A stretch of DNA of 63,111 nucleotides. It comes from an uncultured Rhodocyclaceae bacterium. GTDB lineage: Bacteria; Pseudomonadota; Gammaproteobacteria; Burkholderiales; Rhodocyclaceae. The notes beneath the pieces are model-generated. The model did no database searches and had not been told where the DNA came from. It worked only from the letters and a program-made list of their open reading frames with translations. The DNA is taken from the NCBI GenBank assembly GCA_934271525.1, contig CAKQRL010000012.1, positions 1 to 63,111 on the forward strand, in the 5' to 3' direction. The translations under genes were made by a program, and so were the position numbers. Shown here piece after piece: positions 41,591 through 50,794 of this stretch; the stretch's first letter is position 1, and each line of letters begins with the position of its first letter.

Positions 41591-42650
41591 TTTGTTTCTC
41601 CAAAATATTCAAAAATTGTTGTTGTGTTTGGGCATAATCAAAATCCAAAAAACGTGCGTTTTGTTTTTTAATGATGGTTTCTTTTAAATTATTATTGCTT
41701 AAAATTTCATTAATAAGCCCGGCAATCAATAATGGATTTTTTTTGTCTTGTGGAATTAAAACGCCAGCGCATCCAAGTGTTTCGGATACTGCCGTGGCAT
41801 CGTAGGCGAGAATGGGTGTTTGGTAGTGCATAGCTTCCATCAAAGGCACGCAAAAGCCTTCGTGTTCGCTCAAAGAAAGATATAAATCGGCAGCTTGGTA
41901 ATAATCCAACAAATCATCAGCTGATGATTTTTCGCCCGTAAAATAAAGATTTTGAATATTCAAATGCAGTGCATATTGTTGGAGCATTTTGGTATAAAAA
42001 GGGCAGGGCGAACCACCAATTAAAAATAGGCGAGAGTTTTTATTATAATATTTTTGGTAATAAGCAAAGCTTTTTAAAACATCTTCAATTTTTTTATTTG
42101 GTGCCATTCGTCCGGTATATAAAATATTTGTAAAATGTTTATTTTTTAAATCTGATATTTTTTTGTTTTGAATATTTTTTCTTTTTTTTCTAAAATCCAT
42201 CAAAATTGGCAAAACAGCAATGGGGCATTTAAAACCGAGTTTTTCTAAGTCTTGTTGATTAAAATAGCTATCGCAAATTGATAAATCAAAATAGGTTTTA
42301 AGTTTTTTTAAAATATCAATTTCTTTTTGGCATTCTTGTGCAAGGTTGATATTCCAAAATTTAAAAAACTCGGGCGGGGTAATATTGTGAAATCGCAAAA
42401 TTTTTTTGGCTTTTGTGTTTTGAATACAATCCACAATTTTTGGGTTTTGGAAAGAATGAAAAATAATTGTATCGTTTTCCTGAATATTTAAATTTTCAAA
42501 AGCTACAAAATTTTTGAAATTCGTATTTTTGGTAAAGGCGGAAATAATAACTTTTTTCCCTTTTTTTAAAAGCGCATTTGCCATCGCCACGCAATCATCG
42601 CTTGCCGCATCGCCCCAAGCGATGGAATCTTTAAATAAAATTGTGCGCAT
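41580..42650 (-). CDS. glycosyltransferase family 4
   Basis: 356 residues with a GT-B fold. The C-terminal nucleotide-sugar half shows YTGRMAPNKKIEDVLKSF, FTGEKSSADDLLDYY and the retaining GT4 pattern SEHEGFCVPLMEAMHY (E-x7-E). Donor and acceptor are unknown. The gene uses many A/T-rich codons and sits between dgkA and a small unknown gene, away from other polysaccharide genes. It is likely part of LPS core or surface glycan synthesis. Confidence 0.85.
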   Translation of the reverse strand: MRTILFKDSIAWGDAASDDCVAMANALLKKGKKVIISAFTKNTNFKNFVAFENLNIQENDTIIFHSFQNPKIVDCIQNTKAKKILRFHNITPPEFFKFWNINLAQECQKEIDILKKLKTYFDLSICDSYFNQQDLEKLGFKCPIAVLPILMDFRKKRKNIQNKKISDLKNKHFTNILYTGRMAPNKKIEDVLKSFAYYQKYYNKNSRLFLIGGSPCPFYTKMLQQYALHLNIQNLYFTGEKSSADDLLDYYQAADLYLSLSEHEGFCVPLMEAMHYQTPILAYDATAVSETLGCAGVLIPQDKKNPLLIAGLINEILSNNNLKETIIKKQNARFLDFDYAQTQQQFLNILEKQNVC

Positions 42651-42656
42651 TGGGAT

Positions 42657-43022
42657 TTAATTTAAAAAATAATAGTGATACCCCAAACTTAACCCCCACC
42701 ACAAAATGGCGTTGAGAATGCTGAAAAAAACGGCGGCAGAACCGCAATCCTTTGCCTTTTTGGCGAGTGGGTGATAATCAGGTGAGATTAAATCTACCAC
42801 ATTTTCAATGGCAGAATTTAAAGCTTCCGTCAATAAAACCAAAATTAAAACGGAAACAAGCAAAACTTTTAAAAAATAATTAAAAGGTAAATAAAATACC
42901 CAAACCACCAAGGGAATAATAATAAAAAATTCAATTAAAAACGAGCGCTCTTCCAAAAGCAAGCTTTTGAAACCGGATAAAGCGTAGCCGGTGTTTTTTA
43001 AAAGATGGTATTTGACTTTCAT
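42657..43022 (-). CDS. dgkA: diacylglycerol kinase DgkA
   Basis: 121-residue integral membrane kinase with three helices. The active-site helix reads LTEALNSAIENVVDLISPDYHPLAKKAKDCGSAAVF, matching the family residues Glu, Asn, Asp, His, Lys and Asp. It recycles diacylglycerol to phosphatidate, for example after phosphoglycerol or phosphoethanolamine transfer, which fits the EptA-like enzyme at the right edge. Confidence 0.92.
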   Translation of the reverse strand: MKVKYHLLKNTGYALSGFKSLLLEERSFLIEFFIIIPLVVWVFYLPFNYFLKVLLVSVLILVLLTEALNSAIENVVDLISPDYHPLAKKAKDCGSAAVFFSILNAILWWGLSLGYHYYFLN

Positions 43023-43039
43023 TTTTTTATTTCACCCTT

Positions 43040-44038
43040 TTAAAACAACTCAATTTCACCGCTCAACACTTCTTTGGGATGCAATTCGTTGTTGGCGACC
43101 AAGGTTTCATACGATGCCGCTTGGTTTCTGCCGTGTTGTTTGGCGTAATAAACCGCTTCATCGGCGCGTTCAATGGCGGCATCAGGCGTATCGGATGCGC
43201 CAATTTTGGTAAAACCAATGCTTACCGTGATTTTACCAATGCGGCTAAATGTTTGCGCTTCAATGTGTTGGCACAGATTATCAAATAGGTTTTGCGCGTG
43301 CGACAGATCGCTTGGCTGAATCAAAATCACAAATTCTTCGCCGCCGTAGCGAAACACTTGGTCGGTAAAAGGCAAAAACTGCCGAATGGCGCGCGCGAGC
43401 ATCAGCAGCAATTCGTCACCAATCATATGCCCGAAGGCGTTGTTGACATTTTTAAAATCGTCAATGTCGCAAATAGCCAAAAAGTGTGATGAGTCTTCGT
43501 TTTGGGCTTTTTGCGCGTCTGCTTGCAACCATTCAAACATATGTTGTTCAAAGGTTTTGCGGCTGGGCAAGGTTGTTAGCGCGTCTGTTTCGCCGTAATC
43601 CAAGAGAGCTGTGAAGTTGGAGAAAAATTGAATGATGCTTTTGTAGAGTTCTAATGAATCAGCGCCGGTGGTTGGGCGAATGTCCATTAAATAATAGACT
43701 TCGCGGTTTTGGATAACGGGCACAATCAAGCGTTCAATGTGGGTTGCGCCGCCCACAATTTTCACTTTTTGGGATGCCCAACATTCATCAATTAAGGCAT
43801 CATCTGCGGCGGGTTTGCAGTAACGCAATTTGGGCACATAAGCGTTGTGGGAGAAAATTTCGTTATTTTCAATGCCGGCGCAAGCAAAAATCATTTTTTC
43901 CTTGGCGGGATACGCGCGGTAAATGGTTACCGAATTGGGTTTCAACAATGCTTTGAGCGCTTTGATGAGCGCCGCGTTGATTTTTGTGCGGTCGCGGTAT
44001 GATGAAATATCCACAATGTAGCGCATCAATTCGAGCAT
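43040..44038 (-). CDS. GGDEF-domain diguanylate cyclase
   Basis: 332 residues: an N-terminal GAF-like sensor region (about 1-145) and a GGDEF domain with the active A-site RYGGEEF at residues 230-236. It should make cyclic di-GMP from GTP. The usual RxxD inhibitory site five residues before the A-site reads P-F-T-D (223-226), so product inhibition is probably lost. No membrane segments are evident, so it is cytoplasmic. It is transcribed toward dgkA, 17 nt apart. Confidence 0.9.
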   Translation of the reverse strand: MLELMRYIVDISSYRDRTKINAALIKALKALLKPNSVTIYRAYPAKEKMIFACAGIENNEIFSHNAYVPKLRYCKPAADDALIDECWASQKVKIVGGATHIERLIVPVIQNREVYYLMDIRPTTGADSLELYKSIIQFFSNFTALLDYGETDALTTLPSRKTFEQHMFEWLQADAQKAQNEDSSHFLAICDIDDFKNVNNAFGHMIGDELLLMLARAIRQFLPFTDQVFRYGGEEFVILIQPSDLSHAQNLFDNLCQHIEAQTFSRIGKITVSIGFTKIGASDTPDAAIERADEAVYYAKQHGRNQAASYETLVANNELHPKEVLSGEIELF

Positions 44039-44110
44039 AACTTTACCTTTTAAAATTTTTTTTGCGCATTATAAAACTTTCAACAAAATTTTTAACACGT
44101 ATGCATTTTT

Positions 44111-44166
44111 CCACGGTCAACTCAAAAAAATTTTAAAAAATAAAAAAAATTTCGGGTTGACCGTGG
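44111..44166. repeat. CCACGG palindromic element, long copy (56 nt)
   Basis: Arms CCACGGTCAAC (44111-44121) and GTTGACCGTGG (44156-44166) are fully complementary but spaced 7 nt wider than standard. It lies in the divergent region between the GGDEF gene and ndk. Confidence 0.92.
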
Positions 44167-44224
44167 ATTTTTTAAAGTGTTCTTTAATGTTAAAATTTTT
44201 GATTTTGTTGAAAAGGATTAAAAA

Positions 44225-44653
44225 ATGGCGATTGAACGCACCTTGTCCATTGTGAAACCGGATGCTGTTAAAAAAAATGTGATTGGCGAAATTTACGCGC
44301 GCTTTGAAAAAGCGGGTTTGAAAATCATCGCTGCCAAAATGGTTTGGTTGTCTAATGATGAAGCCGCACGTTTTTATGCCGTGCATAAAGAGCGCCCATT
44401 CTTTAAAGATTTGGTGGAATTTATGATTTCTGGCCCCGTGATGGTGCAGGTTTTGGAAGGCGAGAATGCCATTTTGAAAAACAGAGAATTGATGGGTGCC
44501 ACCGACCCCAAAAAAGCCGAAAAAGGCACCATTCGTGCGGATTTTGCAGAATCAATTGATGCCAACGCCGTGCATGGTTCTGATGCAATGGAAACGGCGG
44601 CGGTTGAAATTGCGTTTTTCTTCCCCGAGCAAAATATTTACAGCGGGCGATAA
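44225..44653 (+). CDS. ndk: nucleoside diphosphate kinase
   Basis: 142-residue enzyme equilibrating nucleoside triphosphates through a phospho-His. His117 lies in NAVHGSDA, and the Kpn loop and the start RTLSIVKPDAVKKN match the family. AAAAGGATTAAAAA precedes the ATG. It starts the long conserved block ndk-rlmN-pilW-rodZ-ispG-hisS and is followed directly by rlmN with no spacing. Confidence 0.97.
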   Translation: MAIERTLSIVKPDAVKKNVIGEIYARFEKAGLKIIAAKMVWLSNDEAARFYAVHKERPFFKDLVEFMISGPVMVQVLEGENAILKNRELMGATDPKKAEKGTIRADFAESIDANAVHGSDAMETAAVEIAFFFPEQNIYSGR

Positions 44654-45724
44654 ATGCTGGAAAAACCCGATTTATTCAACTTCAACACGCGCGAAATGGC
44701 GGAATTTTTTAAAAATTCTGGTGAAAAGGCATTTCGCGCGCAGCAAGTGATGGCGTGGCTGCACCAAAAAGGCGTGTGCGATTTTGAGCAAATGACGAAT
44801 TTGGCAAAATCCTTGCGTGTTTTTTTAAAGGAAAATGCGCGCGCCACCTCGTTGCCTTTGTTGAACATTGAAGAATCGGGCGATGGCACAATTAAATTTT
44901 TGTGGGATATTGCCGGGCAAGCCATTGAAAGCGTTTTTATTCCAGAAGAAAATCGCGCTACTTTGTGCATTTCCACGCAAATTGGTTGTGCTTTGGAATG
45001 TGCTTTTTGTTGCACGGGCAAACAAGGTTTTTCGCGCAATTTAACAACAGCTGAAATTGTGGGGCAGTTGTGGGGCGTGAAAACCTTTTTAAACGATTTT
45101 CAAAACCGCCGCATTTCCAATGTGGTTTTAATGGGAATGGGCGAACCTTTGGCAAATTTTGAAAACACAGCCAAGGCAATTGATGTTTTTTTGGACGATT
45201 TTGCTTATGGTTTATCGCGCCGAAGGGTCACCGTTTCTACCGCGGGCATTGTGCCGATGATGGACAAACTTGCCCAGCGCGCGCCCGTTGCCTTGGCGGT
45301 TTCTTTGCACGCCGCGCGGGATGATTTGCGGGATTTGTTGGTGCCGTTGAATAAAAAATACCCTTTAAAAGAATTGCTTTTGGCTTGCAAACGTTATTTG
45401 GCTTTTGCCCCGCGCGATTTTATTACCTTTGAATATACCCTTATCCACAGCATCAATGATTCCACCAAAGATGCGCAAGATTTATTAAAATTAACGTGCA
45501 ACATTCCGTGTAAATTTAATTTAATTGCTTTTAATCCTTTTGAAGCGTCAAATTTTATTGCACCTTCTGCGCGGCGCCTTGCCGCTTTTGCTGATGTGTT
45601 GAAAAATGCTGGTCGCGTGGTCACACTTCGCAAAACGCGCGGGGATGATATTGCCGCTGCGTGCGGTCAGTTGGCTGGCAAGGTTCAAAGTCGGCGCAAG
45701 GTTGTTTTGGCTTTGGCTTCTTGA
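44654..45724 (+). CDS. rlmN: dual-specificity 23S rRNA/tRNA methyltransferase RlmN
   Basis: 356-residue radical SAM enzyme methylating A2503 of 23S rRNA and A37 of some tRNAs at C2. The cluster Cys residues are in CALECAFCCTGKQG (CxxxCxxC), with MGMGEPLANF and VSTAGIVPMM as further landmarks. The second catalytic Cys expected near the C-terminus is in the A-A-C-G-Q-L segment. It begins immediately after the ndk stop. Confidence 0.96.
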   Translation: MLEKPDLFNFNTREMAEFFKNSGEKAFRAQQVMAWLHQKGVCDFEQMTNLAKSLRVFLKENARATSLPLLNIEESGDGTIKFLWDIAGQAIESVFIPEENRATLCISTQIGCALECAFCCTGKQGFSRNLTTAEIVGQLWGVKTFLNDFQNRRISNVVLMGMGEPLANFENTAKAIDVFLDDFAYGLSRRRVTVSTAGIVPMMDKLAQRAPVALAVSLHAARDDLRDLLVPLNKKYPLKELLLACKRYLAFAPRDFITFEYTLIHSINDSTKDAQDLLKLTCNIPCKFNLIAFNPFEASNFIAPSARRLAAFADVLKNAGRVVTLRKTRGDDIAAACGQLAGKVQSRRKVVLALAS

Positions 45725-45748
45725 AGTTTTTTGGAAATGGTGAAAAAA

Positions 45749-46618
45749 ATGAAAAAATTACTATTTGCCGCAATGATTGTGGCACTTGCCGCGCCTGTTT
45801 ATGCGCAGTGGAATATGGTGCCGGATATGAATGCCGCAGGTTCTAGCACGGCGCGCAAACAAACGCGGCGCAATGTGCAGCAGCCATCATCGCCTTCTTC
45901 ATTTAGCCCGCGTTCTTGGACTTCCGAACAGCGCGCAGCGCACGGCATGGAAGGGGCAGAAATCCACACGCAGTTGGCGTTGATGTATTTCAACTTGGGC
46001 GAGCGGCAAACGGCTTTGGAAGAGTTGATGGTGGCTTTGGCTTTTGATAAAAACTATCCCAATGCTTATGCCGTGCGCGGTGTTATTCATTCTTCTCTTG
46101 GGCAAGATGACAAGGCGGAAACGGATTTCAACCGCGCCATATCGCTTTCTCCCAATAGCCCGGAAATCAACGATCAATACGGCGCATTTTTGTGCAAGAT
46201 AAACAAAACCGATGCGGCATTTCGGCATTTTAAGGTGGCATTAGAAGACCCGCTTTACCGAACGCCGGGTAGCGTTCATTACAACGCGGGCATTTGTTCC
46301 TTGAAGGTGAGCAAAACCGACCAAGCGATGGATTATTTTTTAAAAACCGTGACGATGGGCTCACCTTATTCGGAAATGGCGAATGTGCGCTTGGCGGATT
46401 TGCTCTACCACCAAAACAACTTGGGTGAATCGCGCATTTATTTGGAAGCAGCAATGCGCCAAATGGAGCCGCCTTCTGCCGAAGCCTTGTGGCTTGGTAT
46501 TCGTTTGGAGCGCCGAGAAGGGCAGAAAACGGCAGAAAACTCTTATGCGGCGCGGTTGCGCAAAAATTATCCAAGCTCGGAAGAATACAAAAAATACTTA
46601 AAAGGCGAATTTGAATGA
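45749..46618 (+). CDS. pilW: type IV pilus biogenesis TPR protein PilW/PilF-like
   Basis: 289 residues with this start. A signal peptide (KKLLFAAMIVALAAPVYA) is followed by about six TPR-like units between residues 55 and 280. PilF/PilW proteins pilot PilQ secretin assembly and are usually lipoproteins. Here the mature start is AQWNM with no lipobox Cys, so outer-membrane anchoring is not expected. Start choices are ATG 45737 or 45749; GGTG at 45739 favours 45749. It overlaps rodZ by 4 nt. Confidence 0.82.
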   Translation: MKKLLFAAMIVALAAPVYAQWNMVPDMNAAGSSTARKQTRRNVQQPSSPSSFSPRSWTSEQRAAHGMEGAEIHTQLALMYFNLGERQTALEELMVALAFDKNYPNAYAVRGVIHSSLGQDDKAETDFNRAISLSPNSPEINDQYGAFLCKINKTDAAFRHFKVALEDPLYRTPGSVHYNAGICSLKVSKTDQAMDYFLKTVTMGSPYSEMANVRLADLLYHQNNLGESRIYLEAAMRQMEPPSAEALWLGIRLERREGQKTAENSYAARLRKNYPSSEEYKKYLKGEFE

Positions 46619-47586
46619 CCGAAAGCACTGAAAAAACCCCAGCCTTTGAACTCACCGCGGATGTTGCGGCAGCAAGCGGCGTAGGCGATGCCTTGCGTCA
46701 AGCCCGTGAATCGCAAGGCTTATCCTTGCAAAACGCAGCGCAGCGCTTGCGGCTTGGCGCTGCGCAAATTCAAGCCATTGAATCTGAAAACTGGCATGTT
46801 TTGCCCGGGCGCGTTTTTATTATTGGCTTTGTGCGCAATTACGCACGCTTTTTGGGCATTGCGGATGTTGAGGCTTTGATTGAGCGCTTGCAAAAAGCCT
46901 TACAAAACGAAGCGATGCCGAAGTTAGAAATCAAGCCCGGGGATGTTATTGTGCCACCACGGGCGGATAACCGCGCGATGGTTATCGCCTTGTCGCTCTT
47001 GGTTGTGGTGATTTTGGGTTATTTTTTGTTACCCGATGAATGGTCTAATGCGTTAGGCAATTTGTTGCCTCAAAAAAATAAAGCGTTGACCGTGGAAAAA
47101 GAGGTTTTGCCATCTGATGCTTTGGATGCGCCATCGGCAATGCCAGCTATGCCAACAATTCCTGCGCCAATGTTGGAGTCGCCTATGGCGCCATCCGTTT
47201 TGGAAAATCCTTTGTCAATTTCGGCACCGCCTGCGCTAATGCCAATTGCCAAACCTGCGCCAACTGCTGATGTTTTGCCGCCACCTGCGCCAGCTCTGCC
47301 TGCTGCAAAACCTGAAAAAACTGCAAAACCAATAACGTCTCTTCAAAAACCTGCAACCCCAGAACCTGCGGCGGCAATTCCCGCACCGGTTGCAAAACCT
47401 GCGCCTGTTGCTAATTCTGCAAATGTAGCAAATGCCAAAACTGCCAATTCGGCTAATTCTGCGCCGTCTCGTGCGCTTTCGCCTGAAGAACAAGCGAAGA
47501 TTCGGGCAGAAAATTTGGCAAAGATTCGGGCGGAAAACTTGGCAAAATTCCGCGGGAAAAACCAAACTGCACCTGCTGATGATTAA
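46615..47586 (+). CDS. rodZ: RodZ-like helix-turn-helix membrane protein
   Basis: 323 residues. The N-terminal HTH_25 domain (ALRQARESQGLSLQNAAQRL, about 25-95) contacts MreB in RodZ. One membrane span lies at about 122-140 (VIALSLLVVVILGYF). The remainder is a Pro/Ala-rich periplasmic tail ending in two copies of IRAENLAK. The usual C-terminal DUF4115 beta domain is absent. Just after the membrane span the protein reads N-K-A-L-T-V-E-K, encoded by an inserted half element (47085-47095). Confidence 0.85.
   Translation: MTESTEKTPAFELTADVAAASGVGDALRQARESQGLSLQNAAQRLRLGAAQIQAIESENWHVLPGRVFIIGFVRNYARFLGIADVEALIERLQKALQNEAMPKLEIKPGDVIVPPRADNRAMVIALSLLVVVILGYFLLPDEWSNALGNLLPQKNKALTVEKEVLPSDALDAPSAMPAMPTIPAPMLESPMAPSVLENPLSISAPPALMPIAKPAPTADVLPPPAPALPAAKPEKTAKPITSLQKPATPEPAAAIPAPVAKPAPVANSANVANAKTANSANSAPSRALSPEEQAKIRAENLAKIRAENLAKFRGKNQTAPADD
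47085..47095 (+). repeat. CCACGG element half-copy inside rodZ
   Basis: GTTGACCGTGG followed by AAAAA, preceded by TCAAAAAAATAAAGC as in the right half of full elements. It is in frame and encodes L-T-V-E in the membrane-proximal linker. Confidence 0.85.
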
Positions 47587-48799
47587 AAAACGTCTTGTTG
47601 CGCAAATCGGCGCAGTCAAAATCGGTGGCGGTTTTCCCGTTGCCGTGCAGTCAATGACCAACACCAACACAGCGGATGTTCAAGCAAGTGTTGCACAATG
47701 TTTGGCTTTGGCGCGTGCGGGTTCTGAAATGATTCGTTTGACGGTCAATAATGCCGAATCGGCTGCGGCAATTCCAAAAATCCGCGAAGCATTAGACCAA
47801 AAAAATTGCCAAGTGCCACTCATTGGTGATTTTCATTACAACGGCCACACGCTATTAAAAAATGCGCCCGCTTGTGCCGAGGCTTTGGCGAAATACCGCA
47901 TTAATCCGGGCAATGTTGGGTTTGGCGAAAAAAAAGAATCACAGTTTAAAGCGATGATTGATTTTGCTTGCCGTTATGAAAAAGCGGTTCGTATCGGCGT
48001 AAATTGGGGCAGTTTGGATGCTGCTGTTTTGCAAAAAACAATGGATGAAAACGCGCAATGTGCCAAGCCGTTATCACCGCGTGAAATAATGCACAAAGCC
48101 TTGATTGCAAGTGCTTTGGAGTCGGCAGAATCAGCCGTGCAATTAGGTTTGCCGAAGAATCAAATTGTTTTGTCCTGCAAGGTTTCAGACGCGAAGGATT
48201 TAATTGCTATTTATCGCCAACTTGCAAAACTTGCCGATTATCCTTTGCATTTGGGCTTAACCGAAGCGGGAATGGGCATTAAAGGCGCTGTGGCAAGCAC
48301 GGCGGCTTTGGCGGTTTTGTTAAACGAAGGCATAGGCGATACCATTCGGGTTTCTTTAACACCTGCGCCGGGTGCGCCAAGGACCGATGAAGTTTTGGTG
48401 GCGCAAGAGATTTTGCAAAGTTTGGCACTGCGCAATTTTCGCCCGTCTGTTATTGCTTGCCCGGGTTGCGGGCGCACCAGTAGCCATTATTTTCAAGAAC
48501 TTGCCGAAGAAGTAACCCACTTCATCGCTGATAATATGCCCCGATGGTCGCAGGAATTTCAAGGTGTTGAAAATTTAAAAATCGCCGTAATGGGTTGCAT
48601 TGTGAATGGTCCGGGCGAATCCAAACACGCCAATTTGGGCATTTCTTTGCCCGGCAACAATGAAGACTTTTCCGCCCCGCTTTTTGAAGATGGTGTTAAA
48701 GTGGCAACCTTAAAAGCGGACAACGTCAAGGCGGCGTTTTTTGCGCGCATTGAAGATTATATTTGCCGCCATTACCCCAAAATCCACGGTAAACCCTGA
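47579..48799 (+). CDS. ispG: 4-hydroxy-3-methylbut-2-en-1-yl diphosphate synthase (GcpE)
   Basis: 406-residue [4Fe-4S] enzyme of the non-mevalonate isoprenoid pathway. It starts at ATG 47579, overlapping the rodZ end by 8 nt. The N-terminal barrel shows AVQSMTNTNTADV, and the cluster Cys residues are in CPGCGRT and MGCIVNGPGE. The C-terminus ends K-I-H-G-K-P, encoded by the left arm of a CCACGG element, so the repeat has set the last residues. Confidence 0.95.
   Translation: MIKKRLVAQIGAVKIGGGFPVAVQSMTNTNTADVQASVAQCLALARAGSEMIRLTVNNAESAAAIPKIREALDQKNCQVPLIGDFHYNGHTLLKNAPACAEALAKYRINPGNVGFGEKKESQFKAMIDFACRYEKAVRIGVNWGSLDAAVLQKTMDENAQCAKPLSPREIMHKALIASALESAESAVQLGLPKNQIVLSCKVSDAKDLIAIYRQLAKLADYPLHLGLTEAGMGIKGAVASTAALAVLLNEGIGDTIRVSLTPAPGAPRTDEVLVAQEILQSLALRNFRPSVIACPGCGRTSSHYFQELAEEVTHFIADNMPRWSQEFQGVENLKIAVMGCIVNGPGESKHANLGISLPGNNEDFSAPLFEDGVKVATLKADNVKAAFFARIEDYICRHYPKIHGKP
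48784..48794 (+). repeat. CCACGG element, left-half copy at the ispG 3' end
   Basis: AAAATCCACGGTAAAC followed by CCTGAAAAATTTTGAAAA. It lies within the last codons of ispG, and its right arm is absent. Confidence 0.8.
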
Positions 48800-48811
48800 A
48801 AAATTTTGAAA

Positions 48812-50074
48812 ATGAACACACAAAAAACACTGCAATCGGTGCGCGGAATGAATGATATTTTGCCGCCTGAATCGCTTCTTTGGGAAAAAATTGAAAATGT
48901 TTTAAAACGCCGCTTGGCGCTTTATGATTTTTTGCCGATACGCTTGCCGATTGTAGAACCCACGCCTTTATTTTCCCGCGCCATTGGCGAAGTAACCGAC
49001 ATTGTTGAAAAGGAAATGTATTCCTTTGTTGATGCCTTAAACGATGAAAAACTAACCTTGCGCCCAGAAGGCACGGCGGGTTGTGTGCGGGCATTTATTC
49101 AAAACAAAATGGGCGCTGATGGCGCTATTCAAAAATTGTATTATTTGGGGCCGATGTTTCGCCACGAGCGTCCGCAAAAAGGGCGTTATCGGCAATTTCA
49201 TCAGTTGGGCGTGGAATGTTTGGGCGAGTGCGCCGCTTTGGTGGATGCCGAAATCATCGCGCTTTCGGCAAATTTTTGGCAGGATTTTAAAATTCCAACG
49301 CCCGAATTGCATATCAATTCTTTGGGCGATTTTAAAGAACGGCAAGCGCATCGCGCAGCGCTTGTGGATTATTTCACGCGTTATGAAAACTTGTTGGATG
49401 ACGATTCCAAACGCCGTTTGCGTAAAAACCCGCTGCGTATTTTGGATTCTAAAAATCCTGATTTAAAAGAAATTTGCGAATCAGCGCCCAAACTTTTTGA
49501 TTTTTTGGGGGCGCAATCCAAAAAACATTTTGAAGAAGTCTTGGTTTTTTTGAGCGATTTAAAAATTCCCTACAAAATTAACCACCGCTTGGTGCGCGGT
49601 TTGGATTATTACAACCGCACGGTTTTTGAATGGGTTAGCGACCAACTCGGCGCACAAGGCACGGTTTGTGCGGGCGGGCGTTATGATTCTTTGGTGGAAC
49701 AATTAGGCGGCAAAATAACGCCTGCGTGCGGTTTTGCGCTGGGCTTGGAGCGCTTGGCGTTGTTAATTGAATCGCAAAAGTTGCCAACACCGAGCGTTTT
49801 TATTGTTTATTCTGAAGCGGCGCTTCATTTGGCATTTCAAACTGCTGAAAACTTGCGGCGCAATAATATTCACGTGCGATTTTCACCGCGTGCGTCTAGT
49901 TTTAAAAATCAATTAAAACGCGCCGATGCAAGCGGAGCGGCTTTTGCCGTTATCATCGGTGAAGATGAGGTGAAAAACGGCACTTTGCAATGCAAAGATT
50001 TGAAAACCAAGAATCAGCAAAGTTTTGATTTTTCGGCTTTGCTCAATTTTTTAACCAAGGATGAAACTTTTTAA
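48812..50074 (+). CDS. hisS: histidyl-tRNA synthetase
   Basis: 420-residue class II aminoacyl-tRNA synthetase. Motif 1 and motif 2 (GPMFRHERPQKGRYRQFHQ), the His-specific RGLDYYNRTVFEW, and motif 3 (CGFALGLERLALL) are visible, followed by the anticodon-binding domain. I start at ATG 48812 (NTQKTLQSVRGMNDILP); a TTG two codons upstream is less likely. It follows ispG by 12 nt. Confidence 0.97.
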   Translation: MNTQKTLQSVRGMNDILPPESLLWEKIENVLKRRLALYDFLPIRLPIVEPTPLFSRAIGEVTDIVEKEMYSFVDALNDEKLTLRPEGTAGCVRAFIQNKMGADGAIQKLYYLGPMFRHERPQKGRYRQFHQLGVECLGECAALVDAEIIALSANFWQDFKIPTPELHINSLGDFKERQAHRAALVDYFTRYENLLDDDSKRRLRKNPLRILDSKNPDLKEICESAPKLFDFLGAQSKKHFEEVLVFLSDLKIPYKINHRLVRGLDYYNRTVFEWVSDQLGAQGTVCAGGRYDSLVEQLGGKITPACGFALGLERLALLIESQKLPTPSVFIVYSEAALHLAFQTAENLRRNNIHVRFSPRASSFKNQLKRADASGAAFAVIIGEDEVKNGTLQCKDLKTKNQQSFDFSALLNFLTKDETF

Positions 50075-50089
50075 AAAAGGAAAACAAAA

Positions 50090-50794
50090 ATGGCGCATTA
50101 CGACTTGGAAGAACAAGAACAGCTCGCACAACTCAAAGCGTGGTGGCAAACCTATGGCAATATGATTGCCAGCGCGATTTTGGTTGTTGCTTTGTGTGCC
50201 TTGGCTTACAACACTTACAGTTGGTTTCAAAACAAAAACGCAGCGCAAGCCGCAGGCGTTTATCAGCAGTTTAATGCGGCGCTTGTTGGCAAAGATTCTG
50301 CGCGCGTGGCAAGTTTGGCAGGCGAGTTGATTGATCAATATCCTTCGCAATCTTACGCCACCTTGGCGGCAATGGAAGCCGCGGCAATGGAAGGTGCTGA
50401 TTCTAAAACCGCGCAAATGCAACTCAGTTGGGCGGCAGAAAAGGGTGAGGAAAGTTTGCGCGATTTAGCCAAAATGCGTTTGGCGAATTTGTTTTTAAAC
50501 GAGAAAAATTTTGACCAAGCGCTTAAAACCTTGGAAACACCGCAAAATGCCCGCTTTTTGCCCGCTTTTTTTGATTTTAAGGGCGATATTTATTGGGCAA
50601 AGGCAGATTTACCAAACGCTTTAAAGTCGTGGCAAACGGCGCAACAAAAAATCTTAAATGATTCCAGCTTTGATGCGGCATTTGCAACCTTAAACGAATC
50701 AATTTCGCAGAAAATTGCCGCGCACAACGTTGGTAAAAATGAAAAAAAATTGCCGTCTACCGTGGATATTGCTGTTGAAAACAAGGAACGATGA
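50090..50794 (+). CDS. yfgM: YfgM-like TPR membrane protein (ancillary SecYEG subunit)
   Basis: 234 residues: a short cytoplasmic N-terminus, one membrane span (MIASAILVVALCALAYN, about 25-43) and a periplasmic TPR-like domain. E. coli YfgM associates with SecYEG and PpiD. It lies between hisS and bamB, as in other proteobacteria. The C-terminus K-L-P-S-T-V-D-I is encoded by a degenerate half element. AAAAAAGGAAAACAAAA precedes the ATG. Confidence 0.88.
   Translation: MAHYDLEEQEQLAQLKAWWQTYGNMIASAILVVALCALAYNTYSWFQNKNAAQAAGVYQQFNAALVGKDSARVASLAGELIDQYPSQSYATLAAMEAAAMEGADSKTAQMQLSWAAEKGEESLRDLAKMRLANLFLNEKNFDQALKTLETPQNARFLPAFFDFKGDIYWAKADLPNALKSWQTAQQKILNDSSFDAAFATLNESISQKIAAHNVGKNEKKLPSTVDIAVENKER
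50755..50765 (+). repeat. CCACGG element half-copy inside yfgM (one mismatch)
   Basis: GTCTACCGTGG preceded by ATGAAAAAAAATTGCC, the same layout as the right half of full elements. It encodes S-T-V-D near the C-terminus in the same reading phase as the rodZ, der and hflX copies. Confidence 0.65.
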
